Assembly (NCBI RefSeq): GCF_900110415.1
Contig: NZ_FODR01000003.1
Location: 372,001-436,000 of the forward strand
Direction: 5' to 3'
Source of the DNA: Mucilaginibacter sp. OK283
GTDB taxonomy: Bacteria; Bacteroidota; Bacteroidia; Sphingobacteriales; Sphingobacteriaceae
Length of the DNA stretch: 64,000 nucleotides
Below, in pieces: positions 50,397 to 58,427 of this stretch (its first letter is position 1; each line of letters opens with the position of its first letter). A program made the position numbers and the translations under genes. A model generated the notes under the pieces. That model was not told the origin of the DNA and did no database searches. It saw only the letters and a program-made list of their open reading frames with translations.

Positions 50397-50870
50397 TCAG
50401 TTAAATTTAAAAACGCTTAAAAAAATTATGAGTAAAAACAGCAGCAGCTGCAGCAGGTGAAAGGTTTTGATGTTGCTTTTGATGCGGGCAACTTCGGTAG
50501 TGAATACCAATCCTCCAGCTTCCAGCAACTTCCGAAGCTTTAAGCCCTGTCGCCGGCCTATAAGCAGGCTGTTCAGGATTACCAGCATCACCAACCCAAA
50601 CTTTATCCTAAACCAGAGTTGCTCGCCAAAAACGCCGTGGGTTATAGCCATCATGCCTATACCGCTGGTAATAAGTACGGCGGCACCAATGCCGGCTACC
50701 CGTGGCAGCATGGCCATCATGTTCAATAAAGCTTCGGGACGGTTGCCCTGGCCGGCAAACTTCCAAAACGATGAGTAAGCCAGGTAATCAACCAATGTGG
50801 TACCGGCCATTAATACTAATGCTGTTAAATGCAGCACCAGAAAAGTGGGTAAGAGATAAGTGATTTGCAT
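50397..50870 (-). CDS. Four-helix membrane protein (CopD/DUF2269-like layout)
   Basis: A 157-residue integral membrane protein with helices near residues 8-30 (FLVLHLTALVLMAGTTLVDY), 52-75 (LPRVAGIGAAVLITSGIGMM), 86-104 (IKFGLVMLVILNSLLIG) and 134-155. His and basic residues sit at helix ends. The layout recalls CopD-like or DUF2269 proteins, but I cannot name the family. It is the first gene of the minus-strand operon, starting 97 bp from the divergent MarR regulator, and ends one base before the NAD(P)-binding gene. Confidence 0.75.
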   Translation of the reverse strand: MQITYLLPTFLVLHLTALVLMAGTTLVDYLAYSSFWKFAGQGNRPEALLNMMAMLPRVAGIGAAVLITSGIGMMAITHGVFGEQLWFRIKFGLVMLVILNSLLIGRRQGLKLRKLLEAGGLVFTTEVARIKSNIKTFHLLQLLLFLLIIFLSVFKFN

Positions 50871-50908
50871 TTTTTAAACTTTTTGGTAGTAAATAATATA
50901 CAATATTA

Positions 50909-50920
50909 TACCATATGGTA
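50909..50920. promoter_or_regulatory. 12-bp palindrome in the divergent MarR/operon promoter region
   Basis: TACCATATGGTA is a perfect palindrome between the divergent starts at 50870 and 50968. The unit GGTAGTA is repeated at 50885, 50918 and 50970. These are candidate MarR binding sites. Confidence 0.5.
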
Positions 50921-50967
50921 GTATGTAGCAAATAACTTTTGTCATTTTTTTATAATTTTGCTTCCAA

Positions 50968-51603
50968 ATGGTAGTAAATCAAACAGTAGAATTGGTGAAG
51001 CGCTGGGGCGCTTACGAAGCGCAGCATCCCGGCGCCAGTATTGAAGATTTTTGCCGGTACCAGCTGGCGCAAAATGTTAAGCCCGAAAGTTATGGAACAC
51101 GCAAAGAAGGCGACCTGCGACCCGACCTGAACGGCCAACTGGTGATCCTGTTGCGCCGGATTGGTAAATTCCATATCGCTTATTCAAACAAAGCGCTTGA
51201 GGGCACCGGGCTTGACCAGATGGAAGAATTTGGGATACTGGTAACTATTTATAACCAAAAGAATCCCATCAAATCAGAAGCCATATACAATAACATTATG
51301 GAATTATCCAGCGGCAGTAATATGCTGATCAGGCTAAAAAAAAGGGGTTTGGTGAGCGAGTACGACGATGAGCAGGACAAACGGGTAAAACGCCTTAAAC
51401 TAACCACCAAAGGCGAGGCCACTTTATTAACTGCCAAAGAAGTGGTGCTGAAGGTGGCCCGAATGATGGTTAATGAACTGACCGACGAGCAAAAGCGGTT
51501 ATGCATCCAACTGCTTAGCCCGATTGACCGCCGTTTTTCGGGGCTGTTTCAGAAACAACGCGCCAAGCCGTTTGATGAAATTTATCTGGAAAATATAGGG
51601 TAA
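50968..51603 (+). CDS. MarR-family transcriptional regulator
   Basis: A 211-residue winged-helix protein. An N-terminal extension of about 70 residues precedes the MarR core: KSEAIYNNIMELSSGSNMLI near 103 (recognition helix region), RLKKRGLVSEYDDEQDKRVK near 121 (wing), and LTTKGEATLLTAKEV near 142. The divergent position against a four-gene operon, with a palindrome between, points to local control, probably in response to a small aromatic or oxidant. The N-terminal part may be a dimer or ligand extension. It is longer than the usual 150 residues. Confidence 0.87.
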   Translation: MVVNQTVELVKRWGAYEAQHPGASIEDFCRYQLAQNVKPESYGTRKEGDLRPDLNGQLVILLRRIGKFHIAYSNKALEGTGLDQMEEFGILVTIYNQKNPIKSEAIYNNIMELSSGSNMLIRLKKRGLVSEYDDEQDKRVKRLKLTTKGEATLLTAKEVVLKVARMMVNELTDEQKRLCIQLLSPIDRRFSGLFQKQRAKPFDEIYLENIG

Positions 51604-51642
51604 GCCATATTTATTGAACAGACTTTTGAAAAGCCCCCGCTT

Positions 51643-52200
51643 TTAAACAAGCTCTGCTTCCCGGACTTTCTTGCTATAATCTGCGTTTGTTTTTTCTGGG
51701 TCAGGTACGGCTGCTTTTTGGTATTGTGTGGTTATGAGGCTGCCTTTTGCCGCCGCGCCAATTACAATTGCTGCAGATACCAGCACAATGTTTTTAATAA
51801 TGTATTGACCCAGCAAAGTGGGAATAAATACAGATGCGCCAAAGGTTTCATGAGGGAAGAAAAATAAAGGCAAAAATGTGCCTGCCATTTGAAAATAGAG
51901 CAATAACAGCGTAAGGCGCAGCCATTTTTTAAACACCAGGCCAAAGCCAATAGTACACTCCCACATGGCAAGTAATGGTAACGAAACCTGGGGTTTAACC
52001 AGCCCAAATGTTAGCGTGTAAATGGTTTTACCGGCAAGGCCCTCGGCAGGGCTTACACCCGGAAAAAATTTAAGCAGGCCGAACCAGATAAATACCAACC
52101 CTAAGGATATTCGTAATATATTTAGGCCATTTTGAGCTTTCCATGCTGTTAATTTCTTCTCCTGCGATGCTATCAAACTAATTACCCGGTTATTTCTCAT
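51643..52200 (-). CDS. DoxX-family membrane protein
   Basis: A 185-residue membrane protein with four helices near residues 28-46, 73-92 (VSLPLLAMWECTIGFGLVF), 97-116 and 128-155. Family marks are ILRISLGLVFIWFGLLKFFP at residues 28-47. DoxX-type proteins are linked to respiratory quinone redox or detoxification, though the exact activity is unclear for most. It is convergent with the MarR gene (39 bp apart). A short cytoplasmic tail (TQYQKAAVPDPEKTNADYSK) follows the last helix. Confidence 0.85.
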   Translation of the reverse strand: MRNNRVISLIASQEKKLTAWKAQNGLNILRISLGLVFIWFGLLKFFPGVSPAEGLAGKTIYTLTFGLVKPQVSLPLLAMWECTIGFGLVFKKWLRLTLLLLYFQMAGTFLPLFFFPHETFGASVFIPTLLGQYIIKNIVLVSAAIVIGAAAKGSLITTQYQKAAVPDPEKTNADYSKKVREAELV

Positions 52201-52414
52201 TATTCTTTAAGCGATATTTACCCTAATGCGGTTGATAAAGATGCAAATAAACTAAAACAAAAAGCGGGCAGATTTTAAAAATTAAAAAGGAATTTTGCCT
52301 ATCCTTTTTAAGTAAAGTTTTAAGAACGCAGCAGTCGTAACTGGTAAATAATGAGATATGTTGTTTAACTTAGCTTTATCGGCTTTTTTAACTACCAATT
52401 AGCTATAACACCTT

Positions 52415-52978
52415 ATGGATTTCATAGCCTACCAGCAGCTTTTTCAGCATATTTTAATGGATACCAATCCCCGGTTCCCTTATGATGATCCGCATTACCT
52501 GAATTATACCCGGTTAAACTGGTCGCGACAGGAGCGTTGGCTAAAAGTGGGGGTGTTGAATGAAGAATTAATTGCATTGATAACGGGTATCAAAACCAAA
52601 CAAAACTGGACTATTATTACCGAGCCGTGGTGCGGCGATGCATCCCATAGCTTACCATTTATACACAGGTTATCGGAATTAAACCCTTTGATAAAAGTTG
52701 ACTATCAATTGAGAGACAGCGAGCCGTTTTTAATAAACAGTTACCTCACCAGGGGCAGCAAATCAATACCCAAACTGATAATTGCCAATAGCGACCATCA
52801 AGACCTTGCCACCTGGGGGCCACGACCTGCCGGTTGCCAGTTGTTATACGAGCAGCTTGTAAAAGACCATGTTGTTATGGAGCAGCAAAAGATAGCCTTG
52901 CAGCAATGGTATAATGCTGATAAAGGCGTGAGTTTACAGCAGGAATTGGTTGCTATTTTTAAAGCGATTGGGCAATGA
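52415..52978 (+). CDS. Thioredoxin-fold family protein with single active-site Cys
   Basis: A 187-residue cytoplasmic protein. The thioredoxin-like centre reads WTIITEPWCGDASHSLPFIH near residues 65-84, where the first active-site Cys is kept and the second is replaced (WCGDA in place of WCxxC). The cis-Pro segment is GSKSIPKLIIAN near 117. The N-terminal 60 residues (RFPYDDPHYLNYTRLNWSRQ) are a family-specific cap. Proteins of this type in Bacteroidota are annotated as thioredoxin family without known partner; a monothiol mechanism or a binding role is possible. A repeat follows downstream. Confidence 0.85.
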   Translation: MDFIAYQQLFQHILMDTNPRFPYDDPHYLNYTRLNWSRQERWLKVGVLNEELIALITGIKTKQNWTIITEPWCGDASHSLPFIHRLSELNPLIKVDYQLRDSEPFLINSYLTRGSKSIPKLIIANSDHQDLATWGPRPAGCQLLYEQLVKDHVVMEQQKIALQQWYNADKGVSLQQELVAIFKAIGQ

Positions 52979-52982
52979 TTTA

Positions 52983-53212
52983 TATCGCATGGCGGAGACG
53001 ACTCATCCCGGCTACGCTACGCTGGCCGACCCTCTCTCCGGCTGAAGCCGCATAGAGGGTGAAGCTCATTTTTTGTTTTCTTATCTTTTTCTTTTTTTGC
53101 CCCCTCTATGCGACGCAGTCTGAGTGAGGGGAAGACGGGCGTAGCCTCGTCGGGGTGAGTCGTAGCCGGCGTTCAAAGCCAATGTCTGTGTAAAATCAAA
53201 TACATCCTGAAC
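52983..53212. repeat. Palindromic repeat family C, copy 2
   Basis: Same layout as 23099-23332: ATCGCATGGCGG at the left, an outer arm CGACTCATCCCGGCTACGCT, inner CCCTCTCTCCGGCTG and ATAGAGGG, a T-rich core, then the complementary right arm ending CCTCGTCGGGGTGAGTCG, and the matching tail with CGTTCAAAGCCAATG. Confidence 0.78.
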
Positions 53213-53218
53213 AAAAAC

Positions 53219-55126
53219 TCAACTCAATAACCCACCCGTAAACGATATCTTGATCTTTGACTGAAAGTTTTCAATGATCTTGAAAATTTCCTTTAATGTA
53301 ACGCGTTCAATTTTTGAAAGCTGCGAGATGTCAATGTAATTATCTGGTTCGGTATGATCCTGGATAATCTGTTCGGTTTGTTTTTTTAGGCGCAGGTTCA
53401 TCAGGAAATAGTAGGATTGGATCAGTTCATGGTATTCTGATTCGGAGAAAATTCCTTTTGCTTTAAGCGCTTTCATGCGCTCGCCGGTGTTTACTTCAAA
53501 AATGCGGTTCTTAAGGGCGTAAACGCGTACCAGGTCAACAATAGGGCTCATTGTTCTTTTGATATCAAATACCTCGCGGCTATCTTTTTTAAACGTGCGA
53601 ATGGTGTTAAAAAACGTTAATGGCGGCTCGTATTGCAAGGCATTTTTGGCCATATGGAAAAATAGCTTTTCTAAAGGCTGTTGCAGCCGTTCGTCTAAAA
53701 ACTGGTGCAGTTCGTCCATAATGGCACTTTCGCCATAAATGGTGCGGCAATCAAAAAAGGTAGAAAAATTGATCACCGTTTCGGGGATAGATTCGTCCAT
53801 CCAGTACTCGTAATTGCGTTTCCAGTGCGATAGGGAGTGCGTCCATTTAGGGTTTTGGGCCATAAAATCGCCCGTGCAGTATACAAAGCCAATGTTGTTT
53901 AAATCGTTGGATACCCGGGTTGCCAGGTCAAGGAAATAAGCCCGTACCTCTTCGCGGTGCTCATTGGCTTTATCTTCATAAATAATGGCGTTGTCCTGGT
54001 CGGTTTTAAAGGTTTGTTCTTTACGGCCCTCGCTGCCCAGCACCATAAAAACGAATTTGGCGGGAGGCGGTCCAATTTGGTCAATTACACTTTCAATTAC
54101 TTTTTGCGCAATGGTATCAGCAACGGTAGTAATTATCTGGTTCACAATCTCGGCGTTTACGCCACGGCCAAGTAGTTGGGTCACAAACTGCGGTACGCTT
54201 TGCCACTTGCGTTTCAGCTCATCTGTTGATAGCGCCAGCTTAACCGATTGTATAAACACCAGCGGCGATTGCGCATGCTCGCTCAACAACTTGTTGCGGC
54301 TTATAAAGCCCACATATCCCCCGGCCTTTTGGATCAGGATGTACCGGGTTTTGGTCTGGAACATCATCAGTAGCGCCTCGTAAACAAAGGCATCCGCACT
54401 GATGCTCACTATAGGCGTATCCATAACCAGGCTTACGGCACCGGCAGTATCATATTGCCGGGCTATCACCTTATCGCGCAGCGTAATATCTGTTACGTAG
54501 CCAATAATCTTTTGCTCATCATCCAATATAAAAAGGCAGCTGGTTTTTTGGGCAGCCATAAGCTGTGCTGCTTTAAATATGGGCGTTTGCTCATGGCAGG
54601 CTACTACGGGCCGGTATTCTATACTTTCTACGCGGCGCGAGTATAATTGCTCAGATGCGATATAGCTTTCGGTAAAGGAGGCTGGTTGCTTAAAAAAATG
54701 CACAAACTCCTCGTTTTGCATCCGCTTGCCAAACTCGGCCGTAAAATGCAAAAAGAAATCCTCGTAAGTTTTGCACAGCAGCCGGAAATCCCTGCGGTGC
54801 AAAAAATACACCAGCGTTCCTTTTTTTGCAACAACCGTACGTAACGACCGACGCCTGTTAAGCAATACCGAAACGCCGCCGTAGCAAAAACCAGGCTCGT
54901 GGTTTTCTATCAAACGCTTATTGCCTGCACTATCGTAAAAAAACGATTCATAGCTGCCCTTTACAATAATATCAACCCCCTTCATCATGGTTATATCCTG
55001 CTGGTAAATTACCGCGTCTTTTTGGTAGCTGATTTCCTGTAACTGCTCGGCTACGCCTTGCAGCACGTTGGTAGGCAGGGCGTTAAAAGGCGCAGTAGTT
55101 TTCAGGAATTCCAGTCGGTTGTTCAT
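53219..55126 (-). CDS. cNMP-binding/CBS/DUF294 nucleotidyltransferase-like signalling protein
   Basis: A 635-residue cytoplasmic protein with four parts. Residues 10-130 are a cyclic-nucleotide-binding-type domain (VIYQQDITMMKGVDIIVKGS). Residues 170-290 hold two CBS motifs (ACHEQTPIFKAAQLMAAQKT, and DTPIVSISADAFVYEALLMM). Residues 310-450 are a DUF294 nucleotidyltransferase-like domain with FVMLGSEGRKEQTFKTDQDN, where GS..R and the D-x-D-like pair keep the catalytic pattern. The last 150 residues are the DUF294 C-terminal helical domain. It overlaps the exonuclease gene by 4 bp (ATGA), a pairing I know from other phyla. It probably senses nucleotides; the product is not known. Confidence 0.88.
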   Translation of the reverse strand: MNNRLEFLKTTAPFNALPTNVLQGVAEQLQEISYQKDAVIYQQDITMMKGVDIIVKGSYESFFYDSAGNKRLIENHEPGFCYGGVSVLLNRRRSLRTVVAKKGTLVYFLHRRDFRLLCKTYEDFFLHFTAEFGKRMQNEEFVHFFKQPASFTESYIASEQLYSRRVESIEYRPVVACHEQTPIFKAAQLMAAQKTSCLFILDDEQKIIGYVTDITLRDKVIARQYDTAGAVSLVMDTPIVSISADAFVYEALLMMFQTKTRYILIQKAGGYVGFISRNKLLSEHAQSPLVFIQSVKLALSTDELKRKWQSVPQFVTQLLGRGVNAEIVNQIITTVADTIAQKVIESVIDQIGPPPAKFVFMVLGSEGRKEQTFKTDQDNAIIYEDKANEHREEVRAYFLDLATRVSNDLNNIGFVYCTGDFMAQNPKWTHSLSHWKRNYEYWMDESIPETVINFSTFFDCRTIYGESAIMDELHQFLDERLQQPLEKLFFHMAKNALQYEPPLTFFNTIRTFKKDSREVFDIKRTMSPIVDLVRVYALKNRIFEVNTGERMKALKAKGIFSESEYHELIQSYYFLMNLRLKKQTEQIIQDHTEPDNYIDISQLSKIERVTLKEIFKIIENFQSKIKISFTGGLLS

Positions 55127-55854
55127 AAGCTGTAAATGATGATGGCTGCCAACAATATAAGCATTAACGCGGGCAATAAACAGCCTTTTTGCTTTTGGGT
55201 TGGATCGCGCTGTTGTTCAAAATCCAGGTTTTGCTGCCTGATGCTTTTATCCGGGATTTCGCCACGGTTGCGTAACTCAAAAAAGCAAGCGGCGGTAGCC
55301 TGGGCATCATGCAGGGCGTTGTGCTGGTGCTGCAAGTTGGTGTTAAACAACATGTAGTACAGCTCTTCTAACCTTAAATGTCGCGTAAGCGAGCTGTGCA
55401 CCAGGTGCGTGGTAGCTACCATGGTACAAAAAACAGGCAGTGTATTCAACGGGTTTTCCATGGCCGACCGGTAAAAAGCCGCCCCCAGCAGGTAATAATC
55501 CAGGCGTATAAAATGGCCTGTTACCATAGGTTGGTATTGTTGCAAATCGGCGGTCAGCAATTGCAGCACTTCGGTTCGCTGTTTGCCGTTTATAGCCAAA
55601 AACTCCGGTGTAAGGCCGTGAATAGCCAGGGCGGCAGGTGTAATATGGATGTTCTCGCTGCCTATGTAATGGTTCTGTTGCTTAATCAGCGTGTGGTGCC
55701 TGTCGTAAATAAGCCATGACACCTGCAGGGCGTGGGGCCAATTCTCGTCGGCGCTGTAAGGCAGGTCCCATTTAAGCGGGAGGCCCGATGCTTCTGTATC
55801 GATAAATAAAAAGTAGTCGCTCAAGGTATTTGCCGATGCTGTTTGCGCGGGCAT
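55123..55854 (-). CDS. DnaQ-type 3'-5' exonuclease with C-terminal membrane anchor
   Basis: A 243-residue protein with a DEDD exonuclease domain: Exo I FLFIDTEASGLPLKW at residues 12-26 (Asp-x-Glu), Exo II in MVTGHFIRLDYYLLGAAFYR near 110-130 (the Asp), and Exo III LQHQHNALHDAQATAACFFE near 178-197 (His and Asp of DEDDh). After a charged stretch the C-terminus is a hydrophobic helix (LLPALMLILLAAIIIYSL), so it is probably tail-anchored in the inner membrane. The stop overlaps the DUF294 gene's start, so both are co-translated and may act on the same RNA or DNA substrate. Confidence 0.88.
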   Translation of the reverse strand: MPAQTASANTLSDYFLFIDTEASGLPLKWDLPYSADENWPHALQVSWLIYDRHHTLIKQQNHYIGSENIHITPAALAIHGLTPEFLAINGKQRTEVLQLLTADLQQYQPMVTGHFIRLDYYLLGAAFYRSAMENPLNTLPVFCTMVATTHLVHSSLTRHLRLEELYYMLFNTNLQHQHNALHDAQATAACFFELRNRGEIPDKSIRQQNLDFEQQRDPTQKQKGCLLPALMLILLAAIIIYSL

Positions 55855-56295
55855 TCAAAAGTAATTAATTCTGCCAGAAGTTGATGGGGATTAAACCGGC
55901 GCAAGGAAATTTCTAACAGCGGTATGCGTTGATAAAATACAACACTTTACATTGTTATTTCTCTTTTGGAAGAAAGTGCACAGAAATTAAACAAACTAAT
56001 GCACTTAGCAGTAGCGTTGTTAAAATAAAAGTTATCAATGGTGTTAAGTGGTTGGTAGCTATAAAGTTATAAAAAATAATTCCCGCCTCAAAATATTTTT
56101 AAAAAAAAGTCGTTATAAGAGGTTTTTGTACGGCGTGTGCTTGTGGCTTTCAAGCTCAATAATCAGCGAGGGGATTTTTGCAGCGATGTAAAAGCAATAT
56201 AAACCCGGCAGCAATGGCAAAACCGGGAGCACTATCGATTCTGTATATATTGGGATTGATTTTTCTTTTTTTACTTTCGCCAAAAAATATTCGGA
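55855..56295. other. AT-rich intergenic region, nothing recognised
   Basis: No gene or named repeat found. A 64-codon minus-strand frame (56156-56350) overlaps the start of the next gene and has no family features. Divergent promoters for the exonuclease pair and the HopJ-family gene must lie here. Confidence 0.4.
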
Positions 56296-56637
56296 ATGAA
56301 AGAGCAGCTACTTGAGTTAATAATGGCATCCCAAAAAGGATTGCTGGCATTTAATGAAGTTATAAAATTGATTGACATGCATTACAATCATCAGCCAACC
56401 GCTTTTAAAAATGGCAATTTGTATAATGAGGCAACGCAAAACCAGGGGAGCGCCAGGGTTTTTACCTGTGCCAAACTTAATAACTTAAGCGCAGCAGATA
56501 CACTCTGGTTATTTGCCGAACATTATCAATCGGTATTAGCCAACCCGGATGCAGCAGACCATCAAAATATAAGGCAGTTTATGACTCATGGATGGGATGG
56601 GGTGGTTTTTGAGGGTGAGACATTGAGCGCGAAATAG
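56296..56637 (+). CDS. HopJ type III effector-family protein
   Basis: A 113-residue soluble protein matching the HopJ family over its whole length: FNEVIKLIDMHYNHQPTAFK near residue 19, GNLYNEATQNQGSARVFTCA near 40, and ALFAEHYQ-like region (WLFAEHYQSVLANPDAADHQ) near 71, ending QFMTHGWDGVVFEGETL. The name comes from a Pseudomonas protein; in free-living bacteria without a type III system it is not an effector, and its function is unknown. It has no signal peptide. Confidence 0.88.
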   Translation: MKEQLLELIMASQKGLLAFNEVIKLIDMHYNHQPTAFKNGNLYNEATQNQGSARVFTCAKLNNLSAADTLWLFAEHYQSVLANPDAADHQNIRQFMTHGWDGVVFEGETLSAK

Positions 56638-56786
56638 TTGGCGCGAAAAACGAAATTTAGTGCGGGAGGCAAAAACGTTACAAAAACGTTGCCACTTAAT
56701 TTATCAATTGCGAACAAATAGATAAACCTTCCGTATTAATGGTTACCAGCTATAATTGTTAAACCAAATGGTTTGTAATTTATACC

Positions 56787-58142
56787 ATGCCCAAACTTAC
56801 TTCGCATCCTGTTTTTAAAAAAATTAATGGTTTTTGGACTAAGTTAATAGGCAGCACATCGGCATTCCCGTTAGAAAGTAGGATTTTCCATTCCATCAGT
56901 ATCAGCCTGATTATACTAACCAGTTTTTATATCCCCTATAACTTTTTTGCCGGGCTTTACATAGGTTCCTTTTCGGCCTTTTTACTGTGGTGTTTTTTCG
57001 GTTACCAGTATTACCATTCCAGGTTTAACGGGCACAAACACAACAATATTTTATTTGGGTTAGCCGGAATCGGTATTTTTTCCTTAAACTACTTTGCAAA
57101 CTCGGGCATCGATGGCTCTACCGATTTGATATGGCCCGTTTATTTATTACTGCTGCTTGCAATTTCGCCTTACCGGCAGCATATAGTATGGTTAGTTGCT
57201 TATCTCATGTGCTTTTTAATTGTGCACGCAGTAGCTTATTACTACCCTTTTTTAGTAAAGTATCCTTTTACTGCCGGTAAAGGCCAGTTTATAGATAGGG
57301 TTACGGTATTTCCTATCCCGGTGATTACTATTTATGTTATAATCAAATACATCAGGAGAAGCTACGATAACGAAAAGCGTATATCCGAAGAAAAAGCGGC
57401 TACTGTAGAACTACGTAACCAACAAATACTGCTTCAAAAAGACCAGCTGGAGCAAAGCAGCGCCGAGAAAACCAAGTTAATGTCTATCATATCGCATGAT
57501 ATGCGTGCGCCGCTCATTAACATACAAAGCTACCTGGGGTTGCTGAACGAAAATGAACTGGAAAGCCATGAACGGCCTGCGCTGGAAAAAGATCTGCTTA
57601 ATGCTACTAATAATACCATGCAAATGCTTACCAATTTGTTGTATTGGTCAAAATCACAAATGGAGGGGCCTCAGGTTCACCTGGTGCCCATAAACCTGCT
57701 TTCGGTATTGCAAAATACCCTTGAAATGGAGAAAATGCAGGCCTCTACAAAAGATATTGTTTTAAACTACCGCATTGACGATAACATAACAGCTATTGCC
57801 GATGTGGATATGCTGCAACTGGTGGTGCGCAACCTCATCAGCAATGCCATTAAATTTACCCCGCATGGGGGCATTATTAATATAGATGCCCAACTGGTAC
57901 TTAACGAATGTAAAATAACGGTTAGCGACAACGGGAAAGGCATAGCACCTGATAAACAGCAAAAGATATTTTCCATAAACACCGAACCCGGTTTTGGTAC
58001 CAACAACGAACATGGTGTTGGCCTTGGTCTGCTGTTATGTAAAGAATTTATTGAGCGCCAGGGCGGCCGGATAGGTTTTAAAAGTACCTTTGGCCAGGGC
58101 TCCAGCTTTTTTATTTTTATACCGGCAGCTGTTGGTGTGTAA
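56787..58142 (+). CDS. Sensor histidine kinase with 5-6 membrane helices
   Basis: A 451-residue inner-membrane kinase. Membrane helices occupy residues 33-190 (SISISLIILTSFYIPYNFFA, IGSFSAFLLWCFFGYQYY and others). A coiled-coil linker (195-225) leads to the phospho-acceptor His237 in MSIISHDMRAPLINIQSYLG. The ATPase domain has the N box NLISNAIKFTPHGG near 350, G1 DNGKGIAPDKQ near 385, and G2 GVGLGLLLCKEFIERQGG near 410. No response-regulator gene is adjacent, so the partner is elsewhere. The absence of a periplasmic domain suggests sensing within the membrane. The signal is unknown. Confidence 0.92.
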   Translation: MPKLTSHPVFKKINGFWTKLIGSTSAFPLESRIFHSISISLIILTSFYIPYNFFAGLYIGSFSAFLLWCFFGYQYYHSRFNGHKHNNILFGLAGIGIFSLNYFANSGIDGSTDLIWPVYLLLLLAISPYRQHIVWLVAYLMCFLIVHAVAYYYPFLVKYPFTAGKGQFIDRVTVFPIPVITIYVIIKYIRRSYDNEKRISEEKAATVELRNQQILLQKDQLEQSSAEKTKLMSIISHDMRAPLINIQSYLGLLNENELESHERPALEKDLLNATNNTMQMLTNLLYWSKSQMEGPQVHLVPINLLSVLQNTLEMEKMQASTKDIVLNYRIDDNITAIADVDMLQLVVRNLISNAIKFTPHGGIINIDAQLVLNECKITVSDNGKGIAPDKQQKIFSINTEPGFGTNNEHGVGLGLLLCKEFIERQGGRIGFKSTFGQGSSFFIFIPAAVGV

Positions 58143-58427
58143 TTACGCTGTCGTCGTGTACAGTTGCCGTCAATAGATTTTTTCAGGGGATGAAAACGCT
58201 ATCAGTATTCCCAAAAAAATCTTTGTCGACAATAATTGGCCTGTTGGTGACAACACAGTTGGTCGGGGGCCTCAGGGTCTTTTTTCAAAGAAACCCCGGG
58301 CAGGCAAAATCATAAGGCAAGCGCTGGATGGATGGTGGCCGTCCTCAACGCTTTTATTGGCGTTATAAGCTGCGCTATTTGGTGGTTTTTAGCTTTTTAT
58401 GTACCTTACCATGCCTTTTGCCATAGC

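Noticed and set aside
58190..58315. 41-codon frame just before the second histidine kinase
   Set aside because: No conserved features; the hydrophobic patch is short and the context looks like leader DNA.
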